From Acrasis kona (Eukaryota; Heterolobosea; Eutetramitea; Acrasida; Acrasidae): a stretch of DNA of 64,000 nucleotides. The stretch lies in the NCBI GenBank assembly GCA_026419775.2, contig JAOPGA020000879.1, positions 1-64,000 of the forward strand, read 5' to 3'. Shown piece by piece: positions 30,417-42,163 of the stretch (the first letter of the stretch is position 1; each line of letters starts with the position of its first letter). The notes under the pieces were generated by a model. It searched no databases and was not told the DNA's origin. It saw nothing but the letters and a program-made list of their open reading frames with translations. The position numbers and the translations under genes were made by a program.

Positions 30417-31321
30417 ATGAATACAAGGAACACGACAAGTACTACCTCAGATGCAGATCCAAAGGGAGAGACAATAAGCGAAGATGTCCTAGAGAACATA
30501 TTTATTACTTTAAAAGGTTTAACAAGATGAGATCATGAACTTACTTGATTAGCTTTCCAACTCCAACAACAAAGACATATAGCGTTTCAAGAAAATAGGT
30601 ACGTCTATCTAAAATATTACTTCTAAATCATAGCTACAAGTGGCATCTGCAACACCATGAGAACATAAAAAAGATCATGAGCGGGTTAAATCAACTAGAC
30701 GAAGCACTGGAGCGATTTGGGTTGTCATCATTCAACATTAGTGCTATAGAAGATAAAAGTTTACTAGATGAGTCATCTGACCCCAAGTGAGTGGTACTAA
30801 ATTTCAATTAACCTAAATAAATAGACCTCACAGCACAAATCTGCACGATGTAATCATGTCAAATAAGAGATCAAACAACATGTATGAAATTGAAAGAGTA
30901 ATGAAGAACATCACAGATCAATCCAAATTCAAAGAAATTGAAAGTAAGTTTTCGAATTTCATTAAATAACTTTCAATAGAAGCGTCTTTATTAGTAGTAC
31001 TTCCAGTGTTTGAGAAGTGGTTGAATGGTAATTTGAACGTGATGCTAATTACTTTGACATTTTTAGAGCAGGAGAACATTAGAACTGGTTTGATTCATGT
31101 TTATGAGTGCGCAAAGTATCATCCTGAAGTATTCTCTAGACCAGAAGCAACGTGTTTGGTTGACAAGATCTGTGAAGGTTGGTTACAATTCATTACATTT
31201 AATCGTGAAAATTGTTCTAGTGTTGATGATGCTCACTCAAGAACACCTTGATGCAATGGAGCTTGATGAGAAGTGGATTAGAGACTTGTATGAATTTATG
31301 AGCGCTGCTATTAATAAATAA
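30417..31321 (+). CDS. Six-exon helical protein, unknown function
   Basis: Exons are 30417-30516, 30553-30598, 30634-30786, 30825-30943, 30980-31177 and 31221-31321. The five introns are 35-43 nt, all end TAG, and all phases agree, giving 238 aa. The sequence is helical: SEDVLENIFITLKAFQLQ, a coiled-coil-like KKIMSGLNQLDEALERFGL, an acidic linker, then a C-terminal helical half (LLVVLPVFEKWLNGNLNVML and LEQENIRTGLIHVYECAKYH). I do not recognise the family. The first intron has a weak donor (GTTTAA). Consistent phasing through five introns makes it a confident gene despite no known domain. Confidence 0.75.
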
Positions 31322-31410
31322 TTTGACATTAATGTTCAAATTCGTGTTTGTAATTTTCTTGTTGATCTGATTGACGTGTTGACGTCAGAGCTTTTCATAA
31401 CAATTAGAAG

Positions 31411-34400
31411 ATGCACAGGAGGACTGACAGTAATAAAAGTTTTACTGGAAGGCATTCTAGATTCAAGAATATCATTGGAAAAACGTGCAAGAAGGAATTA
31501 TGGTTCACTAACTTTGGATCAAAAGTAAACAAGAGCGCTGCAAGTGCGGAGAGTACTGTCATTAGTGCATCTCCTACCTTCTTCGCCCTGCCATACGGAA
31601 GTTATGGTCAGACTGTCGTCACAAAGTATAAAGATGTCGCACCAACCATGTCGGCACGTATGTTCGCTCTCAATTTGGAATATCACATTTGTTAGGTAAA
31701 ACCAGTGCAAATCCACCACTCCTTGGTGGAAATAATGGATTAGTTCATGATACTGATTTTTCTCCATTTGAACTTGATAATGACGTTCATCTAATTGCAT
31801 CAGGATCTGCTGATGGATCCGTTCGCGCGATGAGATTTTCAACTCCGAGCGACCTACATCCAACTTGCGACGAAGCAACACAAGCAGTCACAATGAAAGG
31901 TCACATTAAGAAAACTCATGTCGTTAGATGGCACCCAACTGTGACTGATGTAATTGTATCCGCTAGTTATGACCAATCTGTACGTATTTGGGACGTAAAT
32001 GCTCAAAAAGAAAAAATCCTTCTCAACGAAGATTTTGGTGACATTGTCCAAGTAAATCAAATTCCACCCGTAGTACTTACAAAATTGATAGAGCTTGGAC
32101 TGGAACTGGCCAGCGAATGCGCTCTTGACTTCTTGTAGGGACGGTGAAGCAAGACTCTACGATCCCCGTACCCAGACCTTGATTCTGGTAACTACTTTAC
32201 AAAATATAACAAAAATCTAATAAATAGGGAGGAAAAGCACATGAAGGAAAGAAGGGATTTAGAGGCCTATGGATTGGTAAAAAGGATCAATTTTTCACCG
32301 TAGGTTTCAACGCACAAAACCAAAGACAATTCGCACTAGTAACACATGAAATGAATAATCAATTAATTACTTCAATAGTGGGATCTCCGTAAAGGAATGA
32401 AGAGAGGCGCTCTAACCGTTCAAACTCTTGTCGACGATCACACATCGAGTCAATTGTTCCCATTCCTTGATGAAGGTAACCAACTCATATACCTTGCTGG
32501 CATCGGAGACAACAAGATTAGATGTTACGAAATCGACGACTCTGAGGATCCATTCATACAGTAACGTTTTTCACTTTTCACCATACATGACACACATGAT
32601 AGTTACATGAATGAATATGTCGGAGAGACCACCCAAAGTGGAATTACAATGTTACCAAAACGCATGTGCGACCCCAAAACATATGAAATTGCACGTTTCG
32701 TCAAATACAATGGAGAAGCAGTCGAATTCGTAAGCTTCCACGTACCTCGCAAAGAAGGAGGTCCCAATGGGAAACAAATTTTGTTCCAAGAAGACATTTA
32801 TCCACCTGTGTTCACCGGACAGCCCACCAATGACTCTACATTCTTTTTTGAAAAGTTAGATGATCAACCGCCAAAGTTGACCAACATGCAACCAGCCGAT
32901 CTCAAGTCCATTTACGAAATGCCAGAGGACCAAGGAGGAAAAAGAAGAGTGTTGGAGAACTTTACAAACATACCCATCTCCGAACCATCCAATTTAAAAA
33001 AACAAACATCCTCGTTACAATCACAAGCGGAGATCATTCACTCTGGTTACGTTTTATTGTTGGAGGATGAATATGGAAGAGATCCCTTCAAGAAACGTTT
33101 CGTCGCATTAAGGTCCAAAAAGGAGAGTAAATTCCTAACCTATGGAAATCATCCGGATGATGTGCACCCATCAAGAGAGTTTAATTTGGACCACATTGTA
33201 TGTGTCAATCGTTGTAAGCAATTACGCGATCTTCAAGTAACCGACGATCAATGTTTCGAAATTTACATCAAACAAAAATCATCTTCTGGTCCCATTCGCG
33301 TCATAACGGTCGCTTGTTCGATGAAGAGCGAGAGCACCCAATGGATTGACATTTTGACCAAAAAAACAAATATGAATTCCAAGAAGGCTGTCGTGCATCA
33401 GGATTACATTTTAGAGTGGGTCCCACCCAATGGAGATGATGTGGTGGTCGGTTACTGGTCCAAACGTTGGATCGTAGCACTTCCCGATCGCTTATTAATA
33501 TTTTCCACCAGAAAGAGTTTTGTCCCAAAGAAGGAATTTGCTACCATTAAAAAACACTCACAATCAGTCAACAATGCGATCATGTCCATTTTCCCATTAG
33601 ATCAGTAAGTCATCACCATTCATCACATCATCAACACCCTTTAGAAGTAATGAATTATCATTGGAAGCCGACGAAAAACGATTATGCGCACAAATCACAA
33701 CCAACGACAAATCAAAACACTTTTTATTGTTCACCAACGACATTCAAAAGGAAATGTGGACCGAGGATTTGCTCTCGAAAATAGGTCAAGAAAATCAAAC
33801 AAAGAAAACAAACAAGGATCGAGTCCAAAGTTTACTTTTACAATTGGGATTATCCGATCATGATACTTTTAATGATGATGACTCATCCGAATCATCCGAT
33901 CCGTTCACCAACATGATGCGAAAGGAAGAACGAGAGAGAAGGACGCAAGGACCAGCACATTTATCGGTATTTCCGATCAGCGACACCATTACCACCGACG
34001 ACGTGCAATCTCTATTTTCTGCATTCGGCACCGTTCAACACGTGGAATTACACAAGAGCGGAAAATTCGCACATCACGCCATCATCACATTTTCAAATCA
34101 AGAAGAGGCTGGTCAAGCCACCTGTCTCGATCAATCCGTATTGGACGGAGAGCGAATCACGGTCAAATCCATTCAACTACAAGATACATTAACGCCGGGT
34201 TTTCTAAAAATAGAAAAGGTCCATTTACAAATGACCAAAAAAGATTTTCAAGACATGTTTAGTGCATTTGGCGAAATCGAACACATCAAATTGTGGCCGA
34301 CTACCGATAATTTGAATAACACTGGATATATCAAATTTAGAGATTTGACGGAGGCACAAACTGCAACGGCTTTATCTGGCGCCACCGTGTTCGGTCAACC

Positions 34401-36934
34401 ATTGATCGTAACGTTACTGGATAACAAATCAATGAGCAACAGCGCTCAAGAAAAGTTATTTAGTAACGTAATCGATCCACAACAAGTAAAAGCCAATCAA
34501 CAAATTTGTTTGATCCAAATCAAGGGCAACAAGAAAATTCGATCTCGAAGGGTCGAATTAAACGTGAAATCTCTCAATCAGGGCGATGTGTTCGTGTTGG
34601 ATTGTGGAACCAAGATTTATCAATTCAATGGAATCAAATCCACTCGGTTCAAGAGGGCACGTGGATTGGACGTTGCTTCCAACATTCGATTGAAGGAAAG
34701 AGGTGGAAATGCAAAAATTTATTTTTTGGATCAAAAATGTGACGACGATGTCGAAGAATCGCTCGAGATGAAAGAATTTTGGAACCATTTTGGAATCACC
34801 AAAAATGCCCAATTGACAGATTTTAGAAATGTGGAAATCAGTACTGCTGAACAAGGAGGCGACGACGATGTATTCGAATCGTGGATCGACGCTCATACCT
34901 TCTTATATCGCATCAATTCGTTCCAATCCGATCAAGACGAAAGCGAAGCTTCGTTAGAGTCGGATCACTTTGATCCCAAATCCGTCCAAGTTAATTTGGT
35001 ACACGAAAAGAGCCAACCTAGCAAAGCAATGTTCAGGGGTGAATTTGTTTATGTTTTGGATTGTTACACCGAAATATTCATTTGGGAAGGAAGTCACGTT
35101 AATAAATCACAACGACAATTCGGTCGTTTGTTCGCTACCAAATTGGAACAAAGTAACGAGAGACCATTATGGACAGGTACGACCAAAGTGATTCAAAATG
35201 GAGAAACCGTTTTGTTCAAAGAAAAGTTATCGGATTATGCAGGCGTGCTACCTATCGCCATGAGCGGTGGTGCAGGTAATGCAAGTGCAGGTAGTGCTTT
35301 GGTGGCTACTAAAAAACCACAACCTCCCATTAACCTTTACTCTGATAACGCTCAATTAACGCCCATTGTCGATCCAATGTTTGGTCGATTCGATTCCGAT
35401 TCGATCGTCGTGGGATCCAAATGGGGCGGTAATGTATCTAATGTGGAGGCTTGGGTAGTGGACGGTTTCGAAAGAGTGGAATATCCACAAGAATTAATCG
35501 GCGAGTTTTACTCTGCTGATAGTTTTGTGTTGTTGGTGACTTATAAAAAACACAATAAAGATAAACGTCTCATTTATTTCTGGCAAGGAAGGGATTGTAG
35601 CATTAATGAAAAGGGTCGCTTCTGCTTTATTAACGGTAGACGTATCTAATTTAACACAAGATGATGCTCCTCAGATTCGCATCACTCAACAACACGAAAC
35701 GAATCATTTTTTGAGCTTGTTCCCTGGTCATGGCATTATTATTCACTCTGGAAAGTATTTGGAGCGCATTAATAGAGCACCTGTTAAAAAATCAGCTGCT
35801 ACTGCTATTGCTCCTATTGTTTATGATATCAGAGCTAGATGTGATTTATTGAGCGAACAATTTGATAAGGACAGAGTTAAATTGAGAGCGGTGGAGTGTG
35901 TGCAGAGCGATCAAATCGACGGTGGTTTGTTGCTTAAAAACAGATTGGGCAGCGATAGAGTATCGGTGGTCAGCGACCATGAATACAATAAAATTTATTT
36001 ACATTTGGGCGAATGCACCACGCCGTTCGAAAGAGAATTTGGTGCGCTTGTTGCTGATAAATTACGTGCCAGTACTTGTTTTGTGAAATCTCTTGTCGAT
36101 AAGCGTACTGTGATAAAGGTTGAACAGGGACAAGAGCCTCCAGAGCTCTTGAAATTAATGGGCATGGATCAAACCTTGGCTGTTTCAAAGAATAAAGTTA
36201 GAATCCATCCTCGTCTCTTTTCTTTTGCGTACGCGACGGGTGTAGTGGTCGCAGAACACGTTCATGACTTTTGTCAGGATGATCTTGATTTGTCTCAGTG
36301 TTACTTGTTAGATTGTGTGGATAAGATTTATTTGTGGATGTCCGCCACGGTTATTCCACACGAATATCAAAAAACAATGCTGGAGGTTACCGTGCAGTAC
36401 TTTAAGGAGTCTATCCACGATGCCAACTCTTGTGCAAAAGCAAAATTAACTGATAAGAACTTCCCTGCGTTCGTCAATGATAGAGGTCATGAACCTGATG
36501 CTAAAAATGTTTTAATTGTTTCTCCTTGTCTGGAACCACTTGAATTCACTCGTCACTTCCATGGATGGGGTCCTCATAGGAGTCGTTACTTGTCTGATTT
36601 GTACCAGGCCATTGTTTCGAACCAAGGACAAGCTCCTGGAACCAGTGATTCTGCTACACCAAGTTTGGTTCGTAAGACTGGCCCCGTAAAGAAGGTGACA
36701 TTGGTTCGTCAAATGGCGTCGGTGATGGAGAGATTGGACGATTACACTAGAAAAACTTATCCATATGATGTGTTGTTGTCCACTCCACTTCCTATTGGTA
36801 TTGATAGCACGAAATTGGAGCAGTATTTGTCATTGGAGGAGTTTGAGACTGTGTTTGGAATGACAAAGGAGCAATTTGATAAGACTCCTGTATGGAAGCA
36901 GGAGCAGCTTAAAAAGCAGCGCTACTTGTTCTAA
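31411..36934 (+). CDS. Villidin-like protein: coronin propeller, two PH, two RRM-like, gelsolin repeats, villin headpiece
   Basis: There are seven exons: 31411-31657, 31696-32051, 32092-32187, 32228-32338, 32379-32560, 32603-33604 and 33645-36934. Introns are 38-42 nt. About 1,760 aa. Residues 1-420 are a coronin-type beta-propeller (SFTGRHSRFKNIIG start; SASYDQSVRIWDVN blade). PH domains lie at about 475-585 and 595-713. Two RRM-like folds lie at about 768-846 (HLSVFPISDTITTDDVQSLF) and 848-926 (FLKIEKVHLQMTKKDFQDMF). Gelsolin/villin repeats run from about 950 to 1,670 and a villin headpiece occupies the last 60 residues (LSLEEFETVFGMTKEQFDK). Dictyostelium villidin has propeller, PH, gelsolin and headpiece parts (family knowledge). 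It should bind actin filaments and membranes. The frame slips by one base in the conserved YFWQGRDCSINEKG / SALLTVDV junction (35,611-35,618): either an assembly error, a real mutation or recoding. Confidence 0.85.
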
Positions 36935-37162
36935 ATAAATTTATGAAATTCTTTTTTTCGAATTTAATTTTTGATCCAGACATGTAGTTCGATTGTCCCC
37001 CTAAAGCACTAGATTTGACAGTTATCCAAATTTGTATTTTCGTTTCAAGTTTTACGTTGACCCAACCAATCGATATACGGTGAGCTCGATATCGTCAATC
37101 AATAAAAACACCGTTTTTCAATATAATCATCAGCGACTGAAATAGTATTAAACAGTAGATGA

Positions 37163-37684
37163 ATGAGCAGCAAAACAAAAAAGAAAAAGTCTAAGGTTGC
37201 CACTATTGCTAAAGTTCAAAAGCCTCTCTCAGAATTATACAATGTAGATGATTTAAGAGTGGAGATAGCAGACCAAAGAAAAAGGATAAAAAAGTTGCTG
37301 CTTGAACAGGAGGTCATGTGCATGGTTGAAAGCCAATTCATGCCAGTTCTATTATCTAATGGGAGTGATGGGTGCGTCTCTACGCTGACGAAGATTAGAA
37401 ACAACAGGGAGCAAATCGATAAAAATGCTGGTTTGGATATAGATCCGACTGAATGCCTTCAAGGGTTGGAAGATGAGATTACAGAGATCGACCTGCTATT
37501 AGACATAAGGAACATGCTCCAAGAGAAGTTGAATTCACTAACCCACGAACTGGACACAGTTGATGGCAACATTTTAGAAGTTCAAAATACATTATCCCCG
37601 ACTACTCATCTCAGACTAACAGAACAACCTATTGAGCATTTAGACGAGACCATTACCGATATAATATCAACAATCAAAGAATAA
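37163..37684 (+). CDS. Coiled-coil protein, unknown
   Basis: This is a single exon of 173 codons. The N-terminus is a Lys-rich tag (SSKTKKKKSKVATIAK). Then come helical segments with heptads (VDDLRVEIADQRKRIKKLLL; LEDEITEIDLLLDIRNMLQE; LNSLTHELDTVDGNILEVQN). There are no catalytic motifs. It may be a structural or adaptor subunit. The gene stands 230 bp after the villidin-like gene and converges with the frame at 37871-38564. Confidence 0.6.
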   Translation: MSSKTKKKKSKVATIAKVQKPLSELYNVDDLRVEIADQRKRIKKLLLEQEVMCMVESQFMPVLLSNGSDGCVSTLTKIRNNREQIDKNAGLDIDPTECLQGLEDEITEIDLLLDIRNMLQEKLNSLTHELDTVDGNILEVQNTLSPTTHLRLTEQPIEHLDETITDIISTIKE

Positions 37685-37870
37685 CATTTAAATGAACTTT
37701 TATTCAGAAGTTGTGCTAGCATTTTTTGCATCATAATACAGTGCCACTTTTGTAAATTCAATACACTTGATTTTGCTATATTCATGATCTCTCTTAAAAC
37801 ATGAATTCTACTAAACCGGACAATGACATTTTGCAATTCTTGTTCCATAACTCTTGCCTTTGCTTCCTGA

Positions 37871-38564
37871 TTACCCCCTCTTCATCTTCTCAATGAACGG
37901 TTTCATGAGACCAGGGGAACGGAAGTATGCCCTGACTCCTAACAAGCTGTACAAAGTAACTGCTCTTATGAATTTACTTCAAGATCATCCTATCTTTTTG
38001 GTCTCTTCACTGCTTTCCGGAACATGCATTGTCGTCTATTCTCTTTGATGTAATGTTGTTGGGGATTTATGTCATGGTCGCGACGATGCAGACATTGTGG
38101 TAGGCCAATTGTTTTTGAAAAGCGAGATAAGACTTTAAATGTTGGCCGCGTGTAAAAAATGTTGAGGTGATGGCCTGTCATTGTTCCACTGTAAATTATT
38201 AATGCGCATGGAACATCAAATCTCCAAAACGAAGACGGTAGATTATGATACCATTCTTTTATATACTCATTGAGGGCTTGGGTACTGGCTGCCTTTTTTG
38301 GAAGTAAAAATAAGGATTCCAGGGTTGTCGAAATCACTGGGGGAAATGGTATTGTAAAAATACATTTTCTCAAAAGAGACGACGCTTGACAGCGGTATAC
38401 TCGAAAAGGGTTTTCTAAAAGAAGGAATGTCTGGCATCGAAAGCCGCATGTCGAGTACCACAAAATGATAGTACTGCTGTTTATAACTTTATCCTTATCC
38501 ACACCCTCCACTCGAACTTGCGACTGTCGTAACCTGCACTGACGTACATCCGTTTAGACAACAT
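37871..38564 (-). pseudogene. Interrupted gene of unknown function (frame lost twice at A-runs)
   Basis: Coding-like sequence on the minus strand passes through three frames. From an ATG at 38564 it begins RMYVSAGYDSRKFEWR. It next reads QYYHFVVLDMRLSMPDIPSF and FDNPGILIFTSKK, then NEYIKEWYHNLPSSFWRFDV and IIYSGTMTGHHLNIFYT. After a 31-nt GTAAAT...CAG intron near 37,960 it ends LLGVRAYFRSPGLMKPFIEK at 37871. The shifts fall at a run of six T (38294-38299 on the plus strand) and a run of five T (37995-37999), each with one base too many. The first junction (about 38,477-38,504) would need an unusually short 28-nt intron. Either the assembly has homopolymer errors or this is a young pseudogene. 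No family is recognised. Confidence 0.45.
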
Positions 38565-38657
38565 ACCTTATAACTAAAACTCTAATTAAAAAGTTATAAT
38601 TTGCTATAGTTTCTATGTTTTAAACCTCGAAGTTGACTTTATCACAATCATCGGCAA

Positions 38658-41600
38658 ATGAGAACAAACGAAGTGAGCGAGTGTGTAAGAATCTTCACAT
38701 CTGAGCTGCCTTGGTGCAGATATACAACAGAATGCTCTGGAACAGGGGAAATATTTAACAAGAGACATATACACTGTGTGTTCTGCGGGAAAGTAATCCA
38801 ACAAGAGATCCGTAATGTACATAACCATTTACAAACAAAACATCTAGAGCAACTCAGCAATATAATAAATCTGTCATCACTCTTGGAGGCAGAATGTTCA
38901 AACATGAGCATATTTAAATCCGATCAAAATGCCCTGAGTGTAAAAGTTATTACACCGCTAGTCCACACTACTTTTAATAAAGGGGAGTTGATAATGAAAG
39001 AAGGTGAATATAATTCAAAGCGAGTCAAAGAGCTAATCTCCAAAAATGATTCGATACAGAATTCCCTTCAAGAGTACAAGAAACTGGCCCCTGTACGTAC
39101 AACTACAGATAAAAAATCTTTCTCACCAGAGTTTCTGAAAAAAGTGTGTTATTTTCAATCAAAAGTACGCTTGTCAGATAATAAAGTAGAACAAGTATTA
39201 GAAGAAGCACAAAAGCTGTTCTTCAACGAAAGTGAAAGTGTAGTTGGAAATAAAATATATAGAATGCCAAAGCGCTCAACAATTGCTAGTTCTAGGAGCA
39301 TTATAATGGATATGTGTGATCAAAAGTTAGAGACAATGTTGTGTAAAGGTGTAACACATATGACGTTTGACTTTACTACACCAAAACAAGGACACTTACT
39401 AGGCATCCTAGGATCACACAAAGTTGATGTAGATATTGAAGATATCAATTATTTTCATCAAGAAATTGATGTACTGGACGAAAAGGAGAAAAAAAACAAG
39501 AAAGATATACAAGAAATAAATCGATTAAAGCGTATAGTATGTCAAGGCAGTTTTCCACGCCATTACGTTCTAGGTGTTATAAATACAAAGGATGAACAAG
39601 CAGTTACAATCAAGTCATCAGTTGAAAAAATGATTGCCAAATATAAAATAAATAAAGTTGGTGCATTTGTCTCTGACAATACAACTACAAACGAGGCAGC
39701 TGTGAATTTGATTGAATCCATTGGTCCAATTACAAATAATTCCTTCCGTGAATCTTGTGCACTTCATGTCTTTAATTTAGAATTAGAGCATGCTGTAAAA
39801 GCAATCCAAAATACATTGGCTATTGATAAGATATATGACCGTCTCCAAAAGATTTCTACATTTTTAAAATCAAACTGGGGACAAGCATATCATATTATAC
39901 AACTTAACCACGTTCTTGATGATAAGTTTGATTGGTCCAAGGCATTTAATGAGACACAGATATCGTTAGACCTTTTACAAGTTATTGAAACTTTATCAAA
40001 GACAAATCAAAACTCAGAAAATTCAATTCAAACTATCAAAAGTTTAATTGAAACAAGATGGAATTCCCTTGGTGTTTTAGCAAGCATATTATCTGGAAGA
40101 TGGAAAGCATTTAAAGGGACAGCTCAATTTTTTACAAAAGGGTCACAAGTAAAAGAAGGAAGGAACACATCATGGACAGATGTACTGGAGTTCTTTGAAG
40201 ATGAGAAAATGGAGTTGTGTGTACATATAATTGCTGATTTACAAGTACAGTACTTTGCTCCAATGTTTAATCGTTGTCGTCAGTATAATGGTTATGTAGC
40301 AGACAAGATGAGAAAGATTGTAAATGATGCATTACAGTCTATAGAAAATTCGAAGATTGATGACAGTATTGTTTTTAACTTTTGTCATCAATGGATTGCT
40401 GAAAAATCTGTGGAGTTGAAAAATATGTACAAAGAAACAAGAATCAATGTTTGTAATGCAATAATAAATGAACACAAAAAGTTCCTTAGTGGTTGGATAG
40501 ACCCTAACCATCCTCTGTATTATGCTTCAATTGGCTCAAATGAATACTGTATTGAGGCACTTCAAAAATTACTTACATCACCTTATAATTCTGTTGATGT
40601 TGCTGGCTTGTTACAACACAAGGAAATAATAACTCAAGTTATTGAAAAAAAAATAACCTTGTGGCCAAGTTACGACGATATCCGTCATAATAGAGTTGAT
40701 GAATTTGCTAAACCTCTCCGTGATCAGTGGCTTAATTTTTTCAGTCATTTATGTGTGAGTGGGGAGCCTGTAGAATGCTGTTTTTCTGATGTTAGTAGAC
40801 CAGATTTTTATAATCGGTTAGCAGAATCAGTTGAAATAATGATGAAGTTGTTTCGAAATGGATCTGTAATACGTGATCTTGTTATTGATGAGAATGAATA
40901 CAAAAGAAAGAGAAAGTCGTTTTATAAGAAATTAAAAGAAAAGAGACAAAGCAAAAATAAAAATGCGCCACAGGTTGAATCGTCATTAATTAATACTGTA
41001 ACTGAAGCATCAAAGTATGCACAAGAGCAGAAGAGAAAGCAAGATGATCTTAACAACCCTGGGAGGCTTCTAGTAGAAAGGTATATTGATAGATTGCTGG
41101 CAGCAGGAACTTACAGTGATATGATATTTGTTAACGAAGTATCAAAGAAAAAAACAACTATTGCGAATATGACAAATGCAATACAGATTTATCAAGGATT
41201 AAATCGATTGCCAAAAAATATTCCAATACCAACAAATCAAGTTGGTTTTTATCAGTATTTTCAAGATCCAAGAATTACATCATTAACGACACAGAACTTG
41301 GATCTTGACACTGTTAACCCTATAATACAAGCACCTACTGTACCACCCCAGAATATGCCAATATTACAATCCCAGATTTTAACAACACCACAAGCCTCTT
41401 CTGTTATTGCCTCTTCTCCTTCTCCTACTGTTACTGTTAATATAAATTTAGTCCCAAGTCCTTCATTGTCCCCTGCTGTAAAAAAGCAGAAGATGATGGG
41501 TGTTTTAAGAAATTTTGCAGCTCCACAATCTGTACCTAGGTTATCATCTCAAGCATCACAACATAGCAACATTATAATAAATATGCCAACCACTCCAGGC

Positions 41601-42041
41601 AATCTAGCTAATAGTCCAAAACGGTTCGTTACACCAAAAAAGACATCAAATGTACATAATATTCTAAATTTGACACCCTCTAGCTCACTGTCAGTCACAC
41701 CAACTACACCTAAAAAGACATCCAACGTACTTGATATTTTAAATTTGACACCTTCTAATTCGCCATTCACAAACAAAACGTTTATTGTTCAAGGTTTAAA
41801 CACTCCAGTTACACCTAAACGGTCTGCAATAGAGATGATTAGTGAACCCACCCAACCCTCACCTGTAACACATACTATTAGCAAACATCTGGACTTCGAA
41901 GACACTACACCAAAATCTGTACAAAGCAGCAAAATAGTAGAAATGCCACCACCGAATAGTAAGAAACGGTCTAGGTCCAACAAGAATTCTAAGATGAACC
42001 CTGAGCAGCTGAAACTGATGTCAACATTTGATTTAGAATAA
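38658..42041 (+). CDS. hAT-superfamily transposase with N-terminal BED-like zinc finger, intact long ORF
   Basis: This is an uninterrupted 1,127-codon frame. Residues about 18-60 form a BED/C2H2-like finger (HCVFCGKVIQQEIRNVHNHL, then TKH). The middle carries hAT/DUF659 hallmarks: HMTFDFTTPKQGHLLGI, AFVSDNTTTNEAAVNL (catalytic-type Asp), SFRESCALHVFNLELEHA (C..H motif) and ETRWNSLGVLASILSGRW (the conserved TRW). The usual C-terminal dimerisation block is not obvious. Instead residues about 880-1127 are Pro/Thr-rich with repeated VTPKKTSNVxxILNLTPS units and a basic end (KKRSRSNKNSK). I could not find terminal inverted repeats or an 8-bp target duplication in the flanks. It is either an autonomous element with unrecognised ends or a domesticated transposase. 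Confidence 0.8.
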   Translation: MRTNEVSECVRIFTSELPWCRYTTECSGTGEIFNKRHIHCVFCGKVIQQEIRNVHNHLQTKHLEQLSNIINLSSLLEAECSNMSIFKSDQNALSVKVITPLVHTTFNKGELIMKEGEYNSKRVKELISKNDSIQNSLQEYKKLAPVRTTTDKKSFSPEFLKKVCYFQSKVRLSDNKVEQVLEEAQKLFFNESESVVGNKIYRMPKRSTIASSRSIIMDMCDQKLETMLCKGVTHMTFDFTTPKQGHLLGILGSHKVDVDIEDINYFHQEIDVLDEKEKKNKKDIQEINRLKRIVCQGSFPRHYVLGVINTKDEQAVTIKSSVEKMIAKYKINKVGAFVSDNTTTNEAAVNLIESIGPITNNSFRESCALHVFNLELEHAVKAIQNTLAIDKIYDRLQKISTFLKSNWGQAYHIIQLNHVLDDKFDWSKAFNETQISLDLLQVIETLSKTNQNSENSIQTIKSLIETRWNSLGVLASILSGRWKAFKGTAQFFTKGSQVKEGRNTSWTDVLEFFEDEKMELCVHIIADLQVQYFAPMFNRCRQYNGYVADKMRKIVNDALQSIENSKIDDSIVFNFCHQWIAEKSVELKNMYKETRINVCNAIINEHKKFLSGWIDPNHPLYYASIGSNEYCIEALQKLLTSPYNSVDVAGLLQHKEIITQVIEKKITLWPSYDDIRHNRVDEFAKPLRDQWLNFFSHLCVSGEPVECCFSDVSRPDFYNRLAESVEIMMKLFRNGSVIRDLVIDENEYKRKRKSFYKKLKEKRQSKNKNAPQVESSLINTVTEASKYAQEQKRKQDDLNNPGRLLVERYIDRLLAAGTYSDMIFVNEVSKKKTTIANMTNAIQIYQGLNRLPKNIPIPTNQVGFYQYFQDPRITSLTTQNLDLDTVNPIIQAPTVPPQNMPILQSQILTTPQASSVIASSPSPTVTVNINLVPSPSLSPAVKKQKMMGVLRNFAAPQSVPRLSSQASQHSNIIINMPTTPGNLANSPKRFVTPKKTSNVHNILNLTPSSSLSVTPTTPKKTSNVLDILNLTPSNSPFTNKTFIVQGLNTPVTPKRSAIEMISEPTQPSPVTHTISKHLDFEDTTPKSVQSSKIVEMPPPNSKKRSRSNKNSKMNPEQLKLMSTFDLE

Positions 42042-42112
42042 ATTTTAATTTCTTAAGCAAATATTATATAAGTACCCTATCAAGATATTCAACTTATCAT
42101 TATATTGGTGTG

Positions 42113-42163
42113 TGGCGGAGTGGTTGTGTGATGAAACGTAAATGAGGAGTCGGTAGTTCGAGC
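42113..42163 (+). other. tRNA-like A-box/B-box segment (possible SINE head), weak
   Basis: TGGCGGAGTGG (42113-42123) matches the pol III A-box consensus. GTAGTTCGAGC (42153-42163), 30 nt later, resembles a B-box with mismatches. I could not fold a cloverleaf: no acceptor stem pairs. It may be a tRNA-derived repeat or chance. Confidence 0.25.

Noticed and set aside
30517-30552. Reading the six-exon gene as separate short ORFs
   Set aside because: All five intron phases agree and give one 238-residue protein, which chance ORFs would not.
34558-34896. Minus-strand ORF inside the villidin-like gene
   Set aside because: Shadow of conserved gelsolin repeats.
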